64,000 nucleotides of DNA. Source: Aeromicrobium sp. Leaf245 (lineage in GTDB: Bacteria; Actinomycetota; Actinomycetes; Propionibacteriales; Nocardioidaceae). A model generated the notes under the pieces. The model was not told the origin of the DNA and did not search any database. It was given only the letters and a program-made list of their open reading frames with translations. The stretch spans positions 186,001 through 250,000 of the forward strand of contig NZ_OW824151.1 in NCBI RefSeq assembly GCF_942548115.1, in the 5' to 3' direction. Made by a program: the position numbers and the translations under genes. The first letter of the stretch is position 1. Each line of letters starts with the position of its first letter. This document shows, one piece after another, positions 8,922 to 17,518 of the stretch.

Positions 8922-11066
8922 TCAGCGGCGGCGGGAGCGCAGGGAGTCGGACAGGATGCCGACGAGCGCCTCGAGCTGGACGTCGGTCGCCTCGACCTCC
9001 GTGTCCTCACCGTCGAGGGCACGCGCGGCGAGCCCGGCCTTGCTGTCGATGAGCTCGACGATGCGGCTGTCGATCGTCTGCGAGGCGATGATGCGCCACG
9101 CCGTGACGGGCTCGCTCTGCCCGATCCGGTGCACGCGGTCGATGGCCTGCATCTGCTCGGCGTCGGTCCACGACAGCTCGGCCAGGACCACGTTCGACGC
9201 GACCTGCAGGTTGATGCCGACGCCGGCCGCGGTGAGCGAGCAGACGATGATCTGCGTGCCCGGGTCGTTCTGGAACGCGTCGATCGCCTTGGTGCGGGCC
9301 GCGGCGGTCTGGTCGCCCCGGATCGAGGTGTAGCCGATGCCACGCTCCTCGAACGCCTTCTGCGCGGCATCCATCACGTCGAGGTGCTTGGCGAAGAACA
9401 CGACCTTGCCGACGCTGCGCGCCAGCTGAGCGGTGTAGTCGGCCGCGAGCCCGGCCTTGGCCTGGCCGATGCGACGCACCATGGAGAACACGTTCTCGCC
9501 CGTGGACTCGTTGGCCTCCTCGCGCTCCCAGGCGGCGACCTTGCGCACGAGGTCGAGGTCGAGGACCTCCGCGACCGGGTGGCCGGCCTCGATGCGAGCG
9601 GCGGCGGCGCGGTCGTAGCGGGCCACCAGACGGCGGGCCAGCTCGGCCTCGGCCGCACGGATGGACCGCCCGGCCTCGCCGTCGAGCTCGACGGGCATGT
9701 CGGCGATGCGACGGGCGGGGATGTCGGCGGCCACGTCGATCTTGCGGCGCCGCACGATCCCGAGGTCGATGACGGCTTGGCGCGCGGCAGGGAAGAAGCC
9801 GGCGTCGAGCGGGGTCAGACCGGTCTCGTCGAGCGCGTGCATGAGCTCGGGCATCGGCTTCTTCTCGTCGATCCAGCCGAGGAACTGCCAGATGGCGCGG
9901 AAGTCGTCGACGTCGTTGATGAGGGGGGTGCCGGTGAGCGCCATCATCAGCGGCCGCGAGGTGCGGCTGCGGATCCGGTCGGCGATCTTGAGCACGTGGC
10001 GCGAGCGCTGCGACGACGTGTTCTTGATGAAGTGGGCCTCGTCGAGCACCATGCCCCGGAAGCCCAGGTCGCCGAGCCAGCCGGCGTGCCGGTCGAGGAT
10101 CTCGTAGTTGACGACCACGATGTCGGCGAAGGCGTCGATGTCGTCGCCGTTGCCGTGCACCACGGTGACGGGGCGGTGCGGCGTCCAGAGCCCGGCCTCG
10201 CGTGCCCAGTTGGCCTTGACCACGTTGGGGACGACGACGAGCAGCGGGAAGGCGCCCGCGGCCTGGGCCGCGAGCAGCGACTGGGCCGTCTTGCCCAGGC
10301 CCGGCTCGTCGGCCAGCAAGAAGGTGCGGTGACCGTCGGCCGCAGCAGCGACGAGCTCGGCCTGGTGGCGCATCAGCTCGGGGCCGCGCACGATGCCCGG
10401 GATCGGCTCGGGCAGCTCCATGCAGGCCGGGGCGCCGGCCGCGGCGCGCTCGAACGACGACAGCAGCGGGCCGAGGAGCTCCCACGTGGCCAGACGGCTG
10501 GGGCCGGTGCGCGGAGGCGGTTCGTCGGTGAAGTCGGGGGCCATGAAGGGGTTGGCCAGCTGGCGCGCGATGACGGAGCGGGGGACCACGGAGCGGTCGA
10601 CGCGCACGGCTGCATCGGGGGTGGGCTCGGCGGCGAGCTCGAGGCCGGCGGCCGCCATGAGCTCGCGCTTGAGCGCCAGGGTGGAGCCGGAGACCTCGGC
10701 CTCCTCGGTCAGGAGCATGAGGAGGGCGGGCTCGCGGGTGGCGGTCTTGGCCAGGATGGTGGCCACACCGTCGAGTCGCTTGAGCTGGTCGGCGCGCTGG
10801 GGCTCGGTGAGGTCGGTCGCGGTCTTGACGCGGGCGCGCTCCTCGCGGACGAGCAGGCCGACGGCCTGGAAGGTGGCGCGGGTGGTGGCGGTGACGCGGC
10901 GTCGCTGGACGGCGTTCTCGACCTCGCGCACGGCCTTGGCGAGCACGGGCATGAGGCCGGTGTCGTCGTCGTGCTTCTTGCGCCGTGGCCCGTTGCTGCC
11001 TCGCTGCGCGTTCTGGCGCTGCGCGTTCTGGCGCTGGGGGTTCTGGCGCTGGGTTCGTGTGGCCAA
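8922..11066 (-). CDS. SNF2-family DEAD/DEAH helicase
   Basis: This superfamily 2 ATPase has about 714 residues. Walker A is in LADEPGLGKTAQSLL, the DEAH-type Walker B is LDEAHFIKN, motif III is ALTGTPLIND, and the C-terminal helicase half ends with motif VI DRVHRIGQSEPV. SNF2 proteins translocate on duplex DNA and remodel protein-DNA complexes; the HepA/RapA branch acts on RNA polymerase. A basic Gln/Asn-rich N terminus is encoded by a 15-base tandem repeat. TTG 11066 is preferred because AGGAGGAG sits just upstream; GTG 11099 is an alternative without a ribosome-binding site. A TACACT -10 candidate lies upstream near 11232. No methylase or nuclease partner is adjacent, so a restriction-type role is not indicated. 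Confidence 0.85.
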   Translation of the reverse strand: MATRTQRQNPQRQNAQRQNAQRGSNGPRRKKHDDDTGLMPVLAKAVREVENAVQRRRVTATTRATFQAVGLLVREERARVKTATDLTEPQRADQLKRLDGVATILAKTATREPALLMLLTEEAEVSGSTLALKRELMAAAGLELAAEPTPDAAVRVDRSVVPRSVIARQLANPFMAPDFTDEPPPRTGPSRLATWELLGPLLSSFERAAAGAPACMELPEPIPGIVRGPELMRHQAELVAAAADGHRTFLLADEPGLGKTAQSLLAAQAAGAFPLLVVVPNVVKANWAREAGLWTPHRPVTVVHGNGDDIDAFADIVVVNYEILDRHAGWLGDLGFRGMVLDEAHFIKNTSSQRSRHVLKIADRIRSRTSRPLMMALTGTPLINDVDDFRAIWQFLGWIDEKKPMPELMHALDETGLTPLDAGFFPAARQAVIDLGIVRRRKIDVAADIPARRIADMPVELDGEAGRSIRAAEAELARRLVARYDRAAAARIEAGHPVAEVLDLDLVRKVAAWEREEANESTGENVFSMVRRIGQAKAGLAADYTAQLARSVGKVVFFAKHLDVMDAAQKAFEERGIGYTSIRGDQTAAARTKAIDAFQNDPGTQIIVCSLTAAGVGINLQVASNVVLAELSWTDAEQMQAIDRVHRIGQSEPVTAWRIIASQTIDSRIVELIDSKAGLAARALDGEDTEVEATDVQLEALVGILSDSLRSRRR
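11011..11055 (-). repeat. 15-base tandem repeat inside the helicase gene
   Basis: Three copies of TTCTGGCGCTGSGSG-type units (11011-11025, 11026-11040, 11041-11055) encode the repeated RQNxQ segments at the helicase N terminus. The number of units is likely to vary between strains; that is an inference. Confidence 0.8.
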
Positions 11067-11292
11067 CAGGCTCCTCCTCCGCGACCGGACGTCCGTCACG
11101 GTCGGCGGCGGACGGCTGGTCCGTCCCCCGCGACAGGGCGTACGGCGGCTCGCCCGCCAGTGAGATCGGCGGTGGGGCGGCGGCTGAGCGTCATCCCCAC
11201 GAGCGCGGGCCGTGCGGCACCTGCTGGGCCAAGTGTAGACCGTTGCGGTGCACGACGCCTGCGTGCGGGGCGTTTCGGGGTGCGGGAGCCTC

Positions 11293-12021
11293 TCAGCCGA
11301 ACGTCGAGCGGACGATGAGGGCCACGGCCGACGCCCCGCTGACGAGCAGCACGAGGGGTCGCACGACGTGGGCCGGGAGCCGCCGCCGCAGCGGCCCGCT
11401 CACCGCGAAGCCGAGCACGAGCGCCGGCACGGCGGCGAGCGCGAACCAGGCCTCGTCGACGGTGAGCTCGCCGGCCCAGGCGAGCCCGACGAGGCTGAGC
11501 AGGGACCCGAGCAGGAAGTAGACCGCGAGCGTGGTCCGGATCTGCCGGGGCGTCCGTCGCTGGAGCAGCAGGGCGAGCGGTGGACCGCCGATCGACGACG
11601 CGGTCCCGGTGACACCGCTGACGAATCCGGCACCACTGAGGGTTCCTCGGTTGACCGGGATGACCACGGTGCGCGCGGTGAGGAGCACCGCCGCAAGGAC
11701 CATGGCGCCGACGGCGATGCCGAGCTGACGGTCGTCGACGCTCGCCACGACCCACACGCCGACGACGGTCCCGACGACGCGCGCCGGGAAGGCCCACCCG
11801 AGTCCGCCCCAGTCGATCTCGTCGCGCTCGCGGGCGAGCGTCACGATGGGCAGCAGCACGACCACCATGAGCATCCCGCCGGGCATGAGCTGCGGGGCCG
11901 CGAGCGTGACCACGGGAGCGGCGACCAGACCGAGACCGATGCCCACCGTCGACTGCACGAAGGCACCGAGGACGATCGCGAGGAGCACGACGACCAGCGC
12001 GACCGTGCTCATCTCCCCCAC
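11293..12021 (-). CDS. TauE/SafE-family membrane permease
   Basis: The 242-residue protein has eight predicted membrane spans arranged as two repeats of the TauE/SafE (DUF81) fold. The first starts VVVLLAIVLGAFVQSTVGIGLGL and the second GAGFVSGVTGTASSIGGPPLALLL; the GxGFV...SxxGGPP motif is typical. Family members export or import sulfite, sulfoacetate and other organic or sulfonated anions. The substrate here is unknown, and no sulfur genes are adjacent. GTG 12021 is chosen because a TAGGGT hexamer ends 6 bases before it, implying a leaderless mRNA. The internal ATG four codons later (MSTVAL) is the alternative. Confidence 0.8.
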   Translation of the reverse strand: MGEMSTVALVVVLLAIVLGAFVQSTVGIGLGLVAAPVVTLAAPQLMPGGMLMVVVLLPIVTLARERDEIDWGGLGWAFPARVVGTVVGVWVVASVDDRQLGIAVGAMVLAAVLLTARTVVIPVNRGTLSGAGFVSGVTGTASSIGGPPLALLLQRRTPRQIRTTLAVYFLLGSLLSLVGLAWAGELTVDEAWFALAAVPALVLGFAVSGPLRRRLPAHVVRPLVLLVSGASAVALIVRSTFG

Positions 12022-12027
12022 GCGACC

Positions 12028-12033
12028 ACCCTA
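12028..12033 (-). promoter_or_regulatory. -10 hexamer, leaderless promoter of the TauE-like gene
   Basis: TAGGGT on the minus strand starts 12 nt before GTG 12021. This spacing places the transcription start at the start codon. Confidence 0.5.
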
Positions 12034-12075
12034 GGCACCGCCTCGCCACCGCCTCGCGGGGCCTCCGGGCCGGGG

Positions 12076-13563
12076 TCAGTGCACGGCGGGCGCGGCGGAC
12101 TCGGCGTCGGGCTTGCGCAGGAACGGCACCAGCGCGACGAGCAGCAGGCTGAGCAGCGCGCCCACCAGGAACGCCCGCCGCACACCGTCGACGAAGGCGG
12201 CGCCCTCGCCCATCCCGGACTCGACGCCGGCGCTGGACACCACGGTCATGATCGTGATGAACAGCGCCGCGCCCGCAGCACCGGCCACCTGCTGGAGGGT
12301 GCTGACCACGGCGCTCGCGTAGGAGTAGAGCCGCGGCTCCACCGATCCGAGGGCGGTCGTCATGAGCGGCGTGAACGTGGCCGACAGGCCGAGCATGAGC
12401 ACGAGGTTGGCGCCGACCAGCCAGGCCAGCGACGTGTCCGCGTCGACGTCGACGAGCAGCCAGAGGCCGGCCGAGACGAGCACCGACCCAGGCACCGCCA
12501 GGACCCGCGGGCCGTACCGGTCGTACAGCCGGCCGACGAAAGGACCGGTGACGCCCATGACGATGCCGCCGGGCAGCGTGATGAGGCCGGTCTGCAGCGC
12601 CGAGAGCCCGAGGGCCTGCTGCGCGAACAGCGGCAGCAGGAGGAACGACCCGAACATGGCCGACATGCCGATGAGCATCGCGCCGAGCGCGATGCGGAAC
12701 TGGCCCGACGTGAACACGCGCAGGTCGAGCAGGGCGCGGTCGGTGCGCTGCAGGTGGAGCTGGCGGGCGACGAAGGCGGCCAGCGCCACCGTGCCCACGA
12801 CGAACGGCAGCCAGGTGGGGGTGCCCGACGATCCTTGGGCGTGCTCGCCGATGCCCACGAGGCCGTACACGAGCCCGCCGAGGCCGAGCGCCGACAGCGG
12901 CACCGACACGACGTCGATGCGCTGGTTCCCCGTGGCCGAGACGCTCACGACGTAGCGGGCACCGATCACCAGCGCGGCGAGCGCGATGGGAGCGACCACG
13001 CCGAAGATCCACCGCCAGCCCAGGTGGTCGAGCACGAAGCCCGACATCGTGGGCCCGAGCGCCGGAGCCACCGCGATGACGACGGTGATGTTGCCCATCA
13101 TGGCGCCGCGGCGAGCAGCCGGGACGATCGTCATGACCGTGGTCATGAGCAGCGGCAGCATGACCGCGGTCCCGGACGCCTGGACCACGCGGGCCACGAG
13201 CAGCACCGCGAAGGTGGTCGAGAAGAACGCGAGCGCGGTGCCGGCCGTGAACAGCGACATGGCCGCGACGAACAGCGTCCGCGTGGCGACCCGCTGGATG
13301 AGGAAGCCGGTGAGCGGGATGACCACGGCCATCGTGAGCATGAACGCCGTGGTGAGCCACTGGCCCGTCGACGGCGGCACGCCCAGGTCCTCCTGGAGGA
13401 CGGGGATGGCGACGCTCATGACGGTCTCGTTCAGGATCACCACGAACGACGCCACCAGGAGGGTGGCGATCACGAGCACGTGCTCGCGCGGGAGTGCCCC
13501 GCTGCCGGTCGTCTCAGGGCCGGACGTCTCGACGTCGACGTCGTGCTGGGTCGTGCTGGTCAT
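12076..13563 (-). CDS. MFS drug efflux transporter, DHA2 (14-TM) family
   Basis: The 495-residue transporter resembles EmrB/QacA-type proton-coupled exporters. The first span includes VASFVVILNETVMSVAIPVL, matching the DHA2 motif D1-like region (NETV/NDTI), then PSTGQWLTTAFMLTMAV. Fourteen hydrophobic segments can be counted. ATG 13563 (MTSTTQHD) is chosen, since the upstream in-frame extension is non-conserved and overlaps promoter sequence; GGGGTGG is a weak ribosome-binding site. No regulator of the TetR or MarR type lies next to it. The substrate cannot be told from sequence. Confidence 0.88.
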   Translation of the reverse strand: MTSTTQHDVDVETSGPETTGSGALPREHVLVIATLLVASFVVILNETVMSVAIPVLQEDLGVPPSTGQWLTTAFMLTMAVVIPLTGFLIQRVATRTLFVAAMSLFTAGTALAFFSTTFAVLLVARVVQASGTAVMLPLLMTTVMTIVPAARRGAMMGNITVVIAVAPALGPTMSGFVLDHLGWRWIFGVVAPIALAALVIGARYVVSVSATGNQRIDVVSVPLSALGLGGLVYGLVGIGEHAQGSSGTPTWLPFVVGTVALAAFVARQLHLQRTDRALLDLRVFTSGQFRIALGAMLIGMSAMFGSFLLLPLFAQQALGLSALQTGLITLPGGIVMGVTGPFVGRLYDRYGPRVLAVPGSVLVSAGLWLLVDVDADTSLAWLVGANLVLMLGLSATFTPLMTTALGSVEPRLYSYASAVVSTLQQVAGAAGAALFITIMTVVSSAGVESGMGEGAAFVDGVRRAFLVGALLSLLLVALVPFLRKPDAESAAPAVH

Positions 13564-13734
13564 GCCACCCCTGGTGCTCGGTGCTGGTGCGCGCGGTGCG
13601 CTGGTCCGTGACGTCAGTATTCCTGATCGGAACACGATGCGGACCATGTCACCACGCTCCGCCGACAGAACCTTCCAACGCCCTCACCCGGCCAGGTGTT
13701 CCCCGGCCGACGGCGCAGCCGGCGGCGTCTCGGC

Positions 13735-14166
13735 TCAGAGCCCGTTGAGCACCCGCACCATGTCGTCCTCGGTGTCGCTGCCGATCTTCTCGAAGACCAG
13801 CTTGACGACGGGGGTGGCGAGCTTGGCCGCCCCCTTCATCTCGATGTTCGCGACGTAGGTGATCTCGCTGCCGGTGCCGTGCGGCTCGACGGTGATCGTG
13901 TCGGTGGTGTGGGCGGTCTCGTTGGTGCCGACGAACTGCACGTGGCGGTCGTCGAGCTCGGTGAGCTCGTACGTCAGCTCGGTGCTCACGCCGGCGATCT
14001 TCGAGGTGTTGTGCCACGTGGTGCCGACGACGACGGGGCCGGCGCCGTTCTGCGTGCACGACTCGGTGCCGGGGTCCCACTGCTCGGCGTGGGAGAAGTC
14101 CTTGAGGTACTCGAGGACGGTCGCGGGGGCGGGCTCGACGGTGAAGGTCCTGCTGATCTCGGTCAT
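13735..14166 (-). CDS. SRPBCC/START-like domain protein
   Basis: This 143-residue protein begins MTEISRTFTVEPAPATVLEYLKDFSHAEQWDPGT, the pattern of polyketide cyclase/dehydrase-like SRPBCC proteins. The fold is a hydrophobic-ligand pocket; cellular roles vary and are mostly unknown. The ATG at 14166 is preceded by GGAG. It is divergent from the PNPOx-like gene 118 bases away, so the two may share a regulatory region. It has a different sequence from the two START-like proteins found next to ppc and pckG. Confidence 0.75.
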   Translation of the reverse strand: MTEISRTFTVEPAPATVLEYLKDFSHAEQWDPGTESCTQNGAGPVVVGTTWHNTSKIAGVSTELTYELTELDDRHVQFVGTNETAHTTDTITVEPHGTGSEITYVANIEMKGAAKLATPVVKLVFEKIGSDTEDDMVRVLNGL

Positions 14167-14284
14167 GTCTCCAGCCTGCGCGACGATCCGGAAGCGGGCA
14201 TCCCGACGAGCGACTCGCTCGCGCTGCGGCACCCTGCAGCCCGACCTACGTTGGAGGAAAGACACCACGAAGAGGGGAACGAGA

Positions 14285-14767
14285 ATGAGCACCGGAGAAG
14301 AGAAGACGCTCGACGACCTGCTGACCGACCTGCGGATCGCGATGTTCACCACGACGACCGACGACGGCACCCTGCGCAGCATCCCGATGGCGCGCCAGGA
14401 CACCGACCTCGACCCCGCCGAGCTGTGGTTCATCACGGCCAAGGACACCGAGCACACGCAGGACGTCGCCAAGCGTCCCGACGTGCAGCTGACCTTCAGC
14501 TCCTCGGACTCGTGGGTGGCCCTCACCGGCCGCGCCGAGGTGGTCGACGACCTGGACAAGCTCAAGGAGCTGTGGAGCTCCTTCGCCGAGGCGTGGCTCC
14601 CCGAGGGACCCGAGGGCAGCAACTCGACGCTGATCAAGGTCAGGGTCGATCGCGCCGAGTACTGGGACACACCGGGCAGCAAGGTCGCCACGGCGATCAG
14701 CCTCGTGAAGTCGAAGGTCACCGGCGAGCCGTACAAGAGCGACCACGGCGTCGTCGAGAACCCCTGA
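14285..14767 (+). CDS. Pyridoxamine 5'-phosphate oxidase-like flavin/F420-binding protein (general stress type)
   Basis: The 160-residue product (MSTGEEKTLDDLLTDLRIAMFTT, then GTLRSIPMARQDTDLDPAELWFITAKD) matches the split-barrel family of general stress protein 26 type. These bind FMN, FAD or F420 and are usually not true PNP oxidases. A TACGTT -10 at 14247-14252 and a GAGGGG ribosome-binding site (about 14272) give a leader of about 25 bases. The next gene starts 4 bases after its stop, forming a two-gene operon. Confidence 0.8.
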   Translation: MSTGEEKTLDDLLTDLRIAMFTTTTDDGTLRSIPMARQDTDLDPAELWFITAKDTEHTQDVAKRPDVQLTFSSSDSWVALTGRAEVVDDLDKLKELWSSFAEAWLPEGPEGSNSTLIKVRVDRAEYWDTPGSKVATAISLVKSKVTGEPYKSDHGVVENP

Positions 14768-14771
14768 GCCG

Positions 14772-15086
14772 ATGAGCGGCGAGCACCAGCCGCCGAAGGG
14801 CGTGCAGGAGACGGCGCAGCGTGCGGTGCGGTGGATCGAGGACGGCAAGGCCGGACGGAACTTCACCGACACCGGCCGGCACCGGGCCCACCAACTGGCG
14901 AACGGCGAGGAGCTCAGCGACGAGCAGGCCACGAAGATGCGCGCCTACTTCGCGCGGCACTCCGTCGACAAGGACGCGAAGGGCTTCAAGCACGGCACCG
15001 ACGGCTTCCCGTCACCCGGTCGCGTGGCTTGGGACGCCTGGGGCGGCGACGAGGGCGAACGCTGGGTGGGCACCCTCGACCTCTGA
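14772..15086 (+). CDS. Small conserved protein, FPSPGRVAWDAWGGD type
   Basis: The 104-residue acidic/basic protein has no membrane segment. The C-terminal block ARHSVDKDAKGF...GFPSPGRVAWDAWGGDEGERW is recognisable from actinobacterial and phage-encoded small proteins of unknown function, some found near phage structural genes. Here it lies alone, 4 bases downstream of the PNPOx-like gene, so its expression probably follows that stress-type gene. ATG 14772 is the only sensible start. I cannot assign a function. Confidence 0.7.
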   Translation: MSGEHQPPKGVQETAQRAVRWIEDGKAGRNFTDTGRHRAHQLANGEELSDEQATKMRAYFARHSVDKDAKGFKHGTDGFPSPGRVAWDAWGGDEGERWVGTLDL

Positions 15087-15087
15087 G

Positions 15088-15149
15088 CCACGGCCTCGCC
15101 GTGGAGGACCACCGACAGGCCGCCCCGGGCACCCTTCCCGGGGCGGCCT
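15088..15149 (+). terminator. Double hairpin terminator
   Basis: CCACGGC/GCCGTGG (15088-15104, loop 3) starts right after the stop codon. It is followed by AGGCCGCCCCGGG (15117-15129), perfectly complementary to 15137-15149, which ends in TT. The pair should end the PNPOx-like operon. Confidence 0.75.
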
Positions 15150-15257
15150 TCCTCTGCCCACCTCCTCGCAACGGCGCCGCGCGGTTCGACGTCTCGTCAG
15201 CGGGTACGCCCAGGGCGGCGGCTCGAGTCCGCCGAGGTCGATCGAGAGGACGAGTGC

Positions 15258-16424
15258 ATGACGTTGACCGGAGCCGCGGACGCCACCACCACCCCCACGT
15301 GGCTGCGCGTCGCGTCCGTGCCCGCGTCCCACGTGTACGTGCAGCACCTGTCCGCGCCCGACCCGTTGCACGACGACGCCGTGCAACGCCTTCTCGACCC
15401 CGCACCCGACGGCGGCACCCTCGTCCCGGGAACCCCGTGGTGGCCGCCGGCGATGCTCGACCCCCGATGGATCGAGCGGCACCACGACGACTTCGACGTC
15501 ATGCACCTGCAGTTCGGCTTCGACGCGCTCGCGCCGTCTCAGCTGGAGGAGGTCGTGCACGCGCTCACCACCTACGACAAGCCGCTCGTGCACACGGTCC
15601 ACGACCTGCGGAACCCGCACCACCCGACGCCGGACCTGCACGACGAGCAGCTCGACGTGCTCCTGCGCGCCGCCGACGTGGTCGTCACCCTCACCCCCGG
15701 CGCGGCCGATGAGATCCGGCGCCGCTGGGGGCGGGACGCGGTCGTGCTCCCGCACCCGCACGTGGTGGACCTCGCCGAGATGGAGCGGCGCACCCGCGTG
15801 CGCGAGGCGCCCGCCACCCGGATCGACCGCGTGGGGGGCGAGTTCCGCGTCGGCCTGCACGTCAAGAGCCTGCGGGCCTGCATGGACCCCATGTCGGTGC
15901 TGCCCGTGCTGGTCGACACCGTGGGCCGGCTGCCCGGTGGCGTGCTGCAGGTCGACGGGCACACCGACGTCCTCGACCCCGGCGGCGCCCGGTTCGAGCC
16001 CGGGCTCGCCGGGATGCTCGCCGACGCCCCGGACCACGTGGACGTCCGGGTGCACGACTACTTCTCCGACGACGAGCTCGTCGACCACCTCGCCGGGCTC
16101 GACCTGTCGGTCCTGGCGTACCGCTTCGGCACCCACTCGGGCTGGCTCGAGCTCTGCCGCGACGTGGGCACCCCGGTGGCCGCGCCGACCTGCGGCCACT
16201 ACGCCGACCAGGCGCCGGTGCACTCCTTCACCCTGACCGAGGACGCCTTCGACGCACGCAGCCTCGAGGCGGCCGTGCTCGAGGCCTACACCTCGACGCC
16301 GGTCCCGGCGCCGACGGCGGCGGAGCGCCTGCGTCAACGGCAGGACCTCGCCGCCGCGCACGCCGAGATCTACGGCAGCCTGGTCACCGACGCGTGCACG
16401 CTCCCCGCGGCGGGACGGCGATGA
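15258..16424 (+). CDS. Glycosyltransferase (GT-B type), first gene of a four-gene operon
   Basis: The 388-residue, cytosolic protein resembles family 4/1 glycosyltransferases. An N-terminal domain carries DVMHLQFGFD and PLVHTVHDLRNPHH; a C-terminal Rossmann-like domain follows from about 195. The usual EX7E donor motif is not obvious. ATG 15258 is preceded by GAGAGGA. Its stop overlaps the next start (ATGA), and the same coupling continues through four genes, so the enzymes are probably made in fixed ratio for one glycan. Acceptor and donor are unknown. Confidence 0.75.
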   Translation: MTLTGAADATTTPTWLRVASVPASHVYVQHLSAPDPLHDDAVQRLLDPAPDGGTLVPGTPWWPPAMLDPRWIERHHDDFDVMHLQFGFDALAPSQLEEVVHALTTYDKPLVHTVHDLRNPHHPTPDLHDEQLDVLLRAADVVVTLTPGAADEIRRRWGRDAVVLPHPHVVDLAEMERRTRVREAPATRIDRVGGEFRVGLHVKSLRACMDPMSVLPVLVDTVGRLPGGVLQVDGHTDVLDPGGARFEPGLAGMLADAPDHVDVRVHDYFSDDELVDHLAGLDLSVLAYRFGTHSGWLELCRDVGTPVAAPTCGHYADQAPVHSFTLTEDAFDARSLEAAVLEAYTSTPVPAPTAAERLRQRQDLAAAHAEIYGSLVTDACTLPAAGRR

Positions 16425-17518
16425 GGGTCTGCCTCGTCGCCTCGTCACGCTTCCCGATCGCCGAGCCGTTCCAGGGCGGCCTCGAGGCCCACACCGCCAC
16501 GCTCGCGACCGCGCTCACGGCGCGAGGTCACCGGGTGAGCGTGTTCGCCGCGCCGGGTTCGGACCCGACGCTCGGCGTCGAGGAGCTGCCGGTGCGACGC
16601 TTCCGTCCGAGCGACGCCGCACGCGCCGACGTCGGCGCACACCCTGACACGTGGATGCAGGATCACCACGCCTACCTCGCGCTCATGCTCGACCTGGTGA
16701 GCCACGGGCACGAGCGCTTCGACGTCGTGCACAACAACAGCCTGCACCACCTGCCGGTCGCGATGGCGTCGGCGCTGAGCCTGCCGATGGTGACGACGCT
16801 GCACACGCCGCCGCTCGGCTGGCTGGAGTCGGCGATGTCGCTGGCGCCGTCCACGACCCGCTTCGCGGCCGTGAGTCGTCACACCGCCCAGGCCTGGTCG
16901 CACGTGGTGAGCGCCGACGTGGTGCCCAACGGCGTCGACACGGACCGGTGGCGTCCGGGCCCGGGCGGCGACCGAGCCGTGTGGACCGGCCGCATCGTCC
17001 CCGAGAAGGCGCCGCACCTCGCCATCGCCGCGGCCCGACGTGCCGGGTTGCCGATCGACCTCGCCGGCCCGGTCCTCGATCCGGGCTACTTCGCCGAGAC
17101 GGTGGCGCCGCTGCTCGGTGACGACGCGCGTCTGCTCGGCCACCTCGGCACCGACGAGCTGGCCGACGTGGTCGGCCGTGCCCGGGTGGCACTCGTGTCA
17201 CCGCAGTGGGACGAGCCGTACGGGCTCGTGGCCGCCGAGGCGATGGCGTGCGGCACCCCGGTGGCCGCGTTCGCCCGCGGCGCACTGGACGAGGTGGTGG
17301 GGGTGGACGCCGGCCGGCTGGCGCGACCCGACGACGTCGACGACCTGGCGCGCGCGGCACTCGAGGCGGCGTCCCTCGACCGCGCGGCGGTGCGTGCCCA
17401 CGCCGTGCGCCACTGCTCGCTCGACCGGATGGTCCGCCGCTACGAGGACCTGTACCGCCGCGCCGGGGCGCCGCGTCCGTCGAGCACCGTGTCGTCGGTC
17501 GCGGAGACGCCGGCATGA
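16421..17518 (+). CDS. Glycosyltransferase family 4
   Basis: The 365-residue GT-B enzyme begins MRVCLVASSRFPIAEPFQGGLEAHTATLATAL, the classic N-terminal glycine-rich acceptor loop. The C-terminal donor site has GRIVPEKAPHLAIAAA and the EX7E-type element EPYGLVAAEAMACGTPV. Members of GT4 transfer sugars from nucleotide donors with retention. The ATG overlaps the preceding stop (ATGA) and its own stop overlaps the next ATG. Confidence 0.88.
   Translation: MRVCLVASSRFPIAEPFQGGLEAHTATLATALTARGHRVSVFAAPGSDPTLGVEELPVRRFRPSDAARADVGAHPDTWMQDHHAYLALMLDLVSHGHERFDVVHNNSLHHLPVAMASALSLPMVTTLHTPPLGWLESAMSLAPSTTRFAAVSRHTAQAWSHVVSADVVPNGVDTDRWRPGPGGDRAVWTGRIVPEKAPHLAIAAARRAGLPIDLAGPVLDPGYFAETVAPLLGDDARLLGHLGTDELADVVGRARVALVSPQWDEPYGLVAAEAMACGTPVAAFARGALDEVVGVDAGRLARPDDVDDLARAALEAASLDRAAVRAHAVRHCSLDRMVRRYEDLYRRAGAPRPSSTVSSVAETPA

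Noticed and set aside
14772..15086. Prophage remnant suggested by the phage-like small protein
   Set aside because: No integrase, capsid, tail or lysis gene or att site is present nearby; the surroundings are housekeeping genes.
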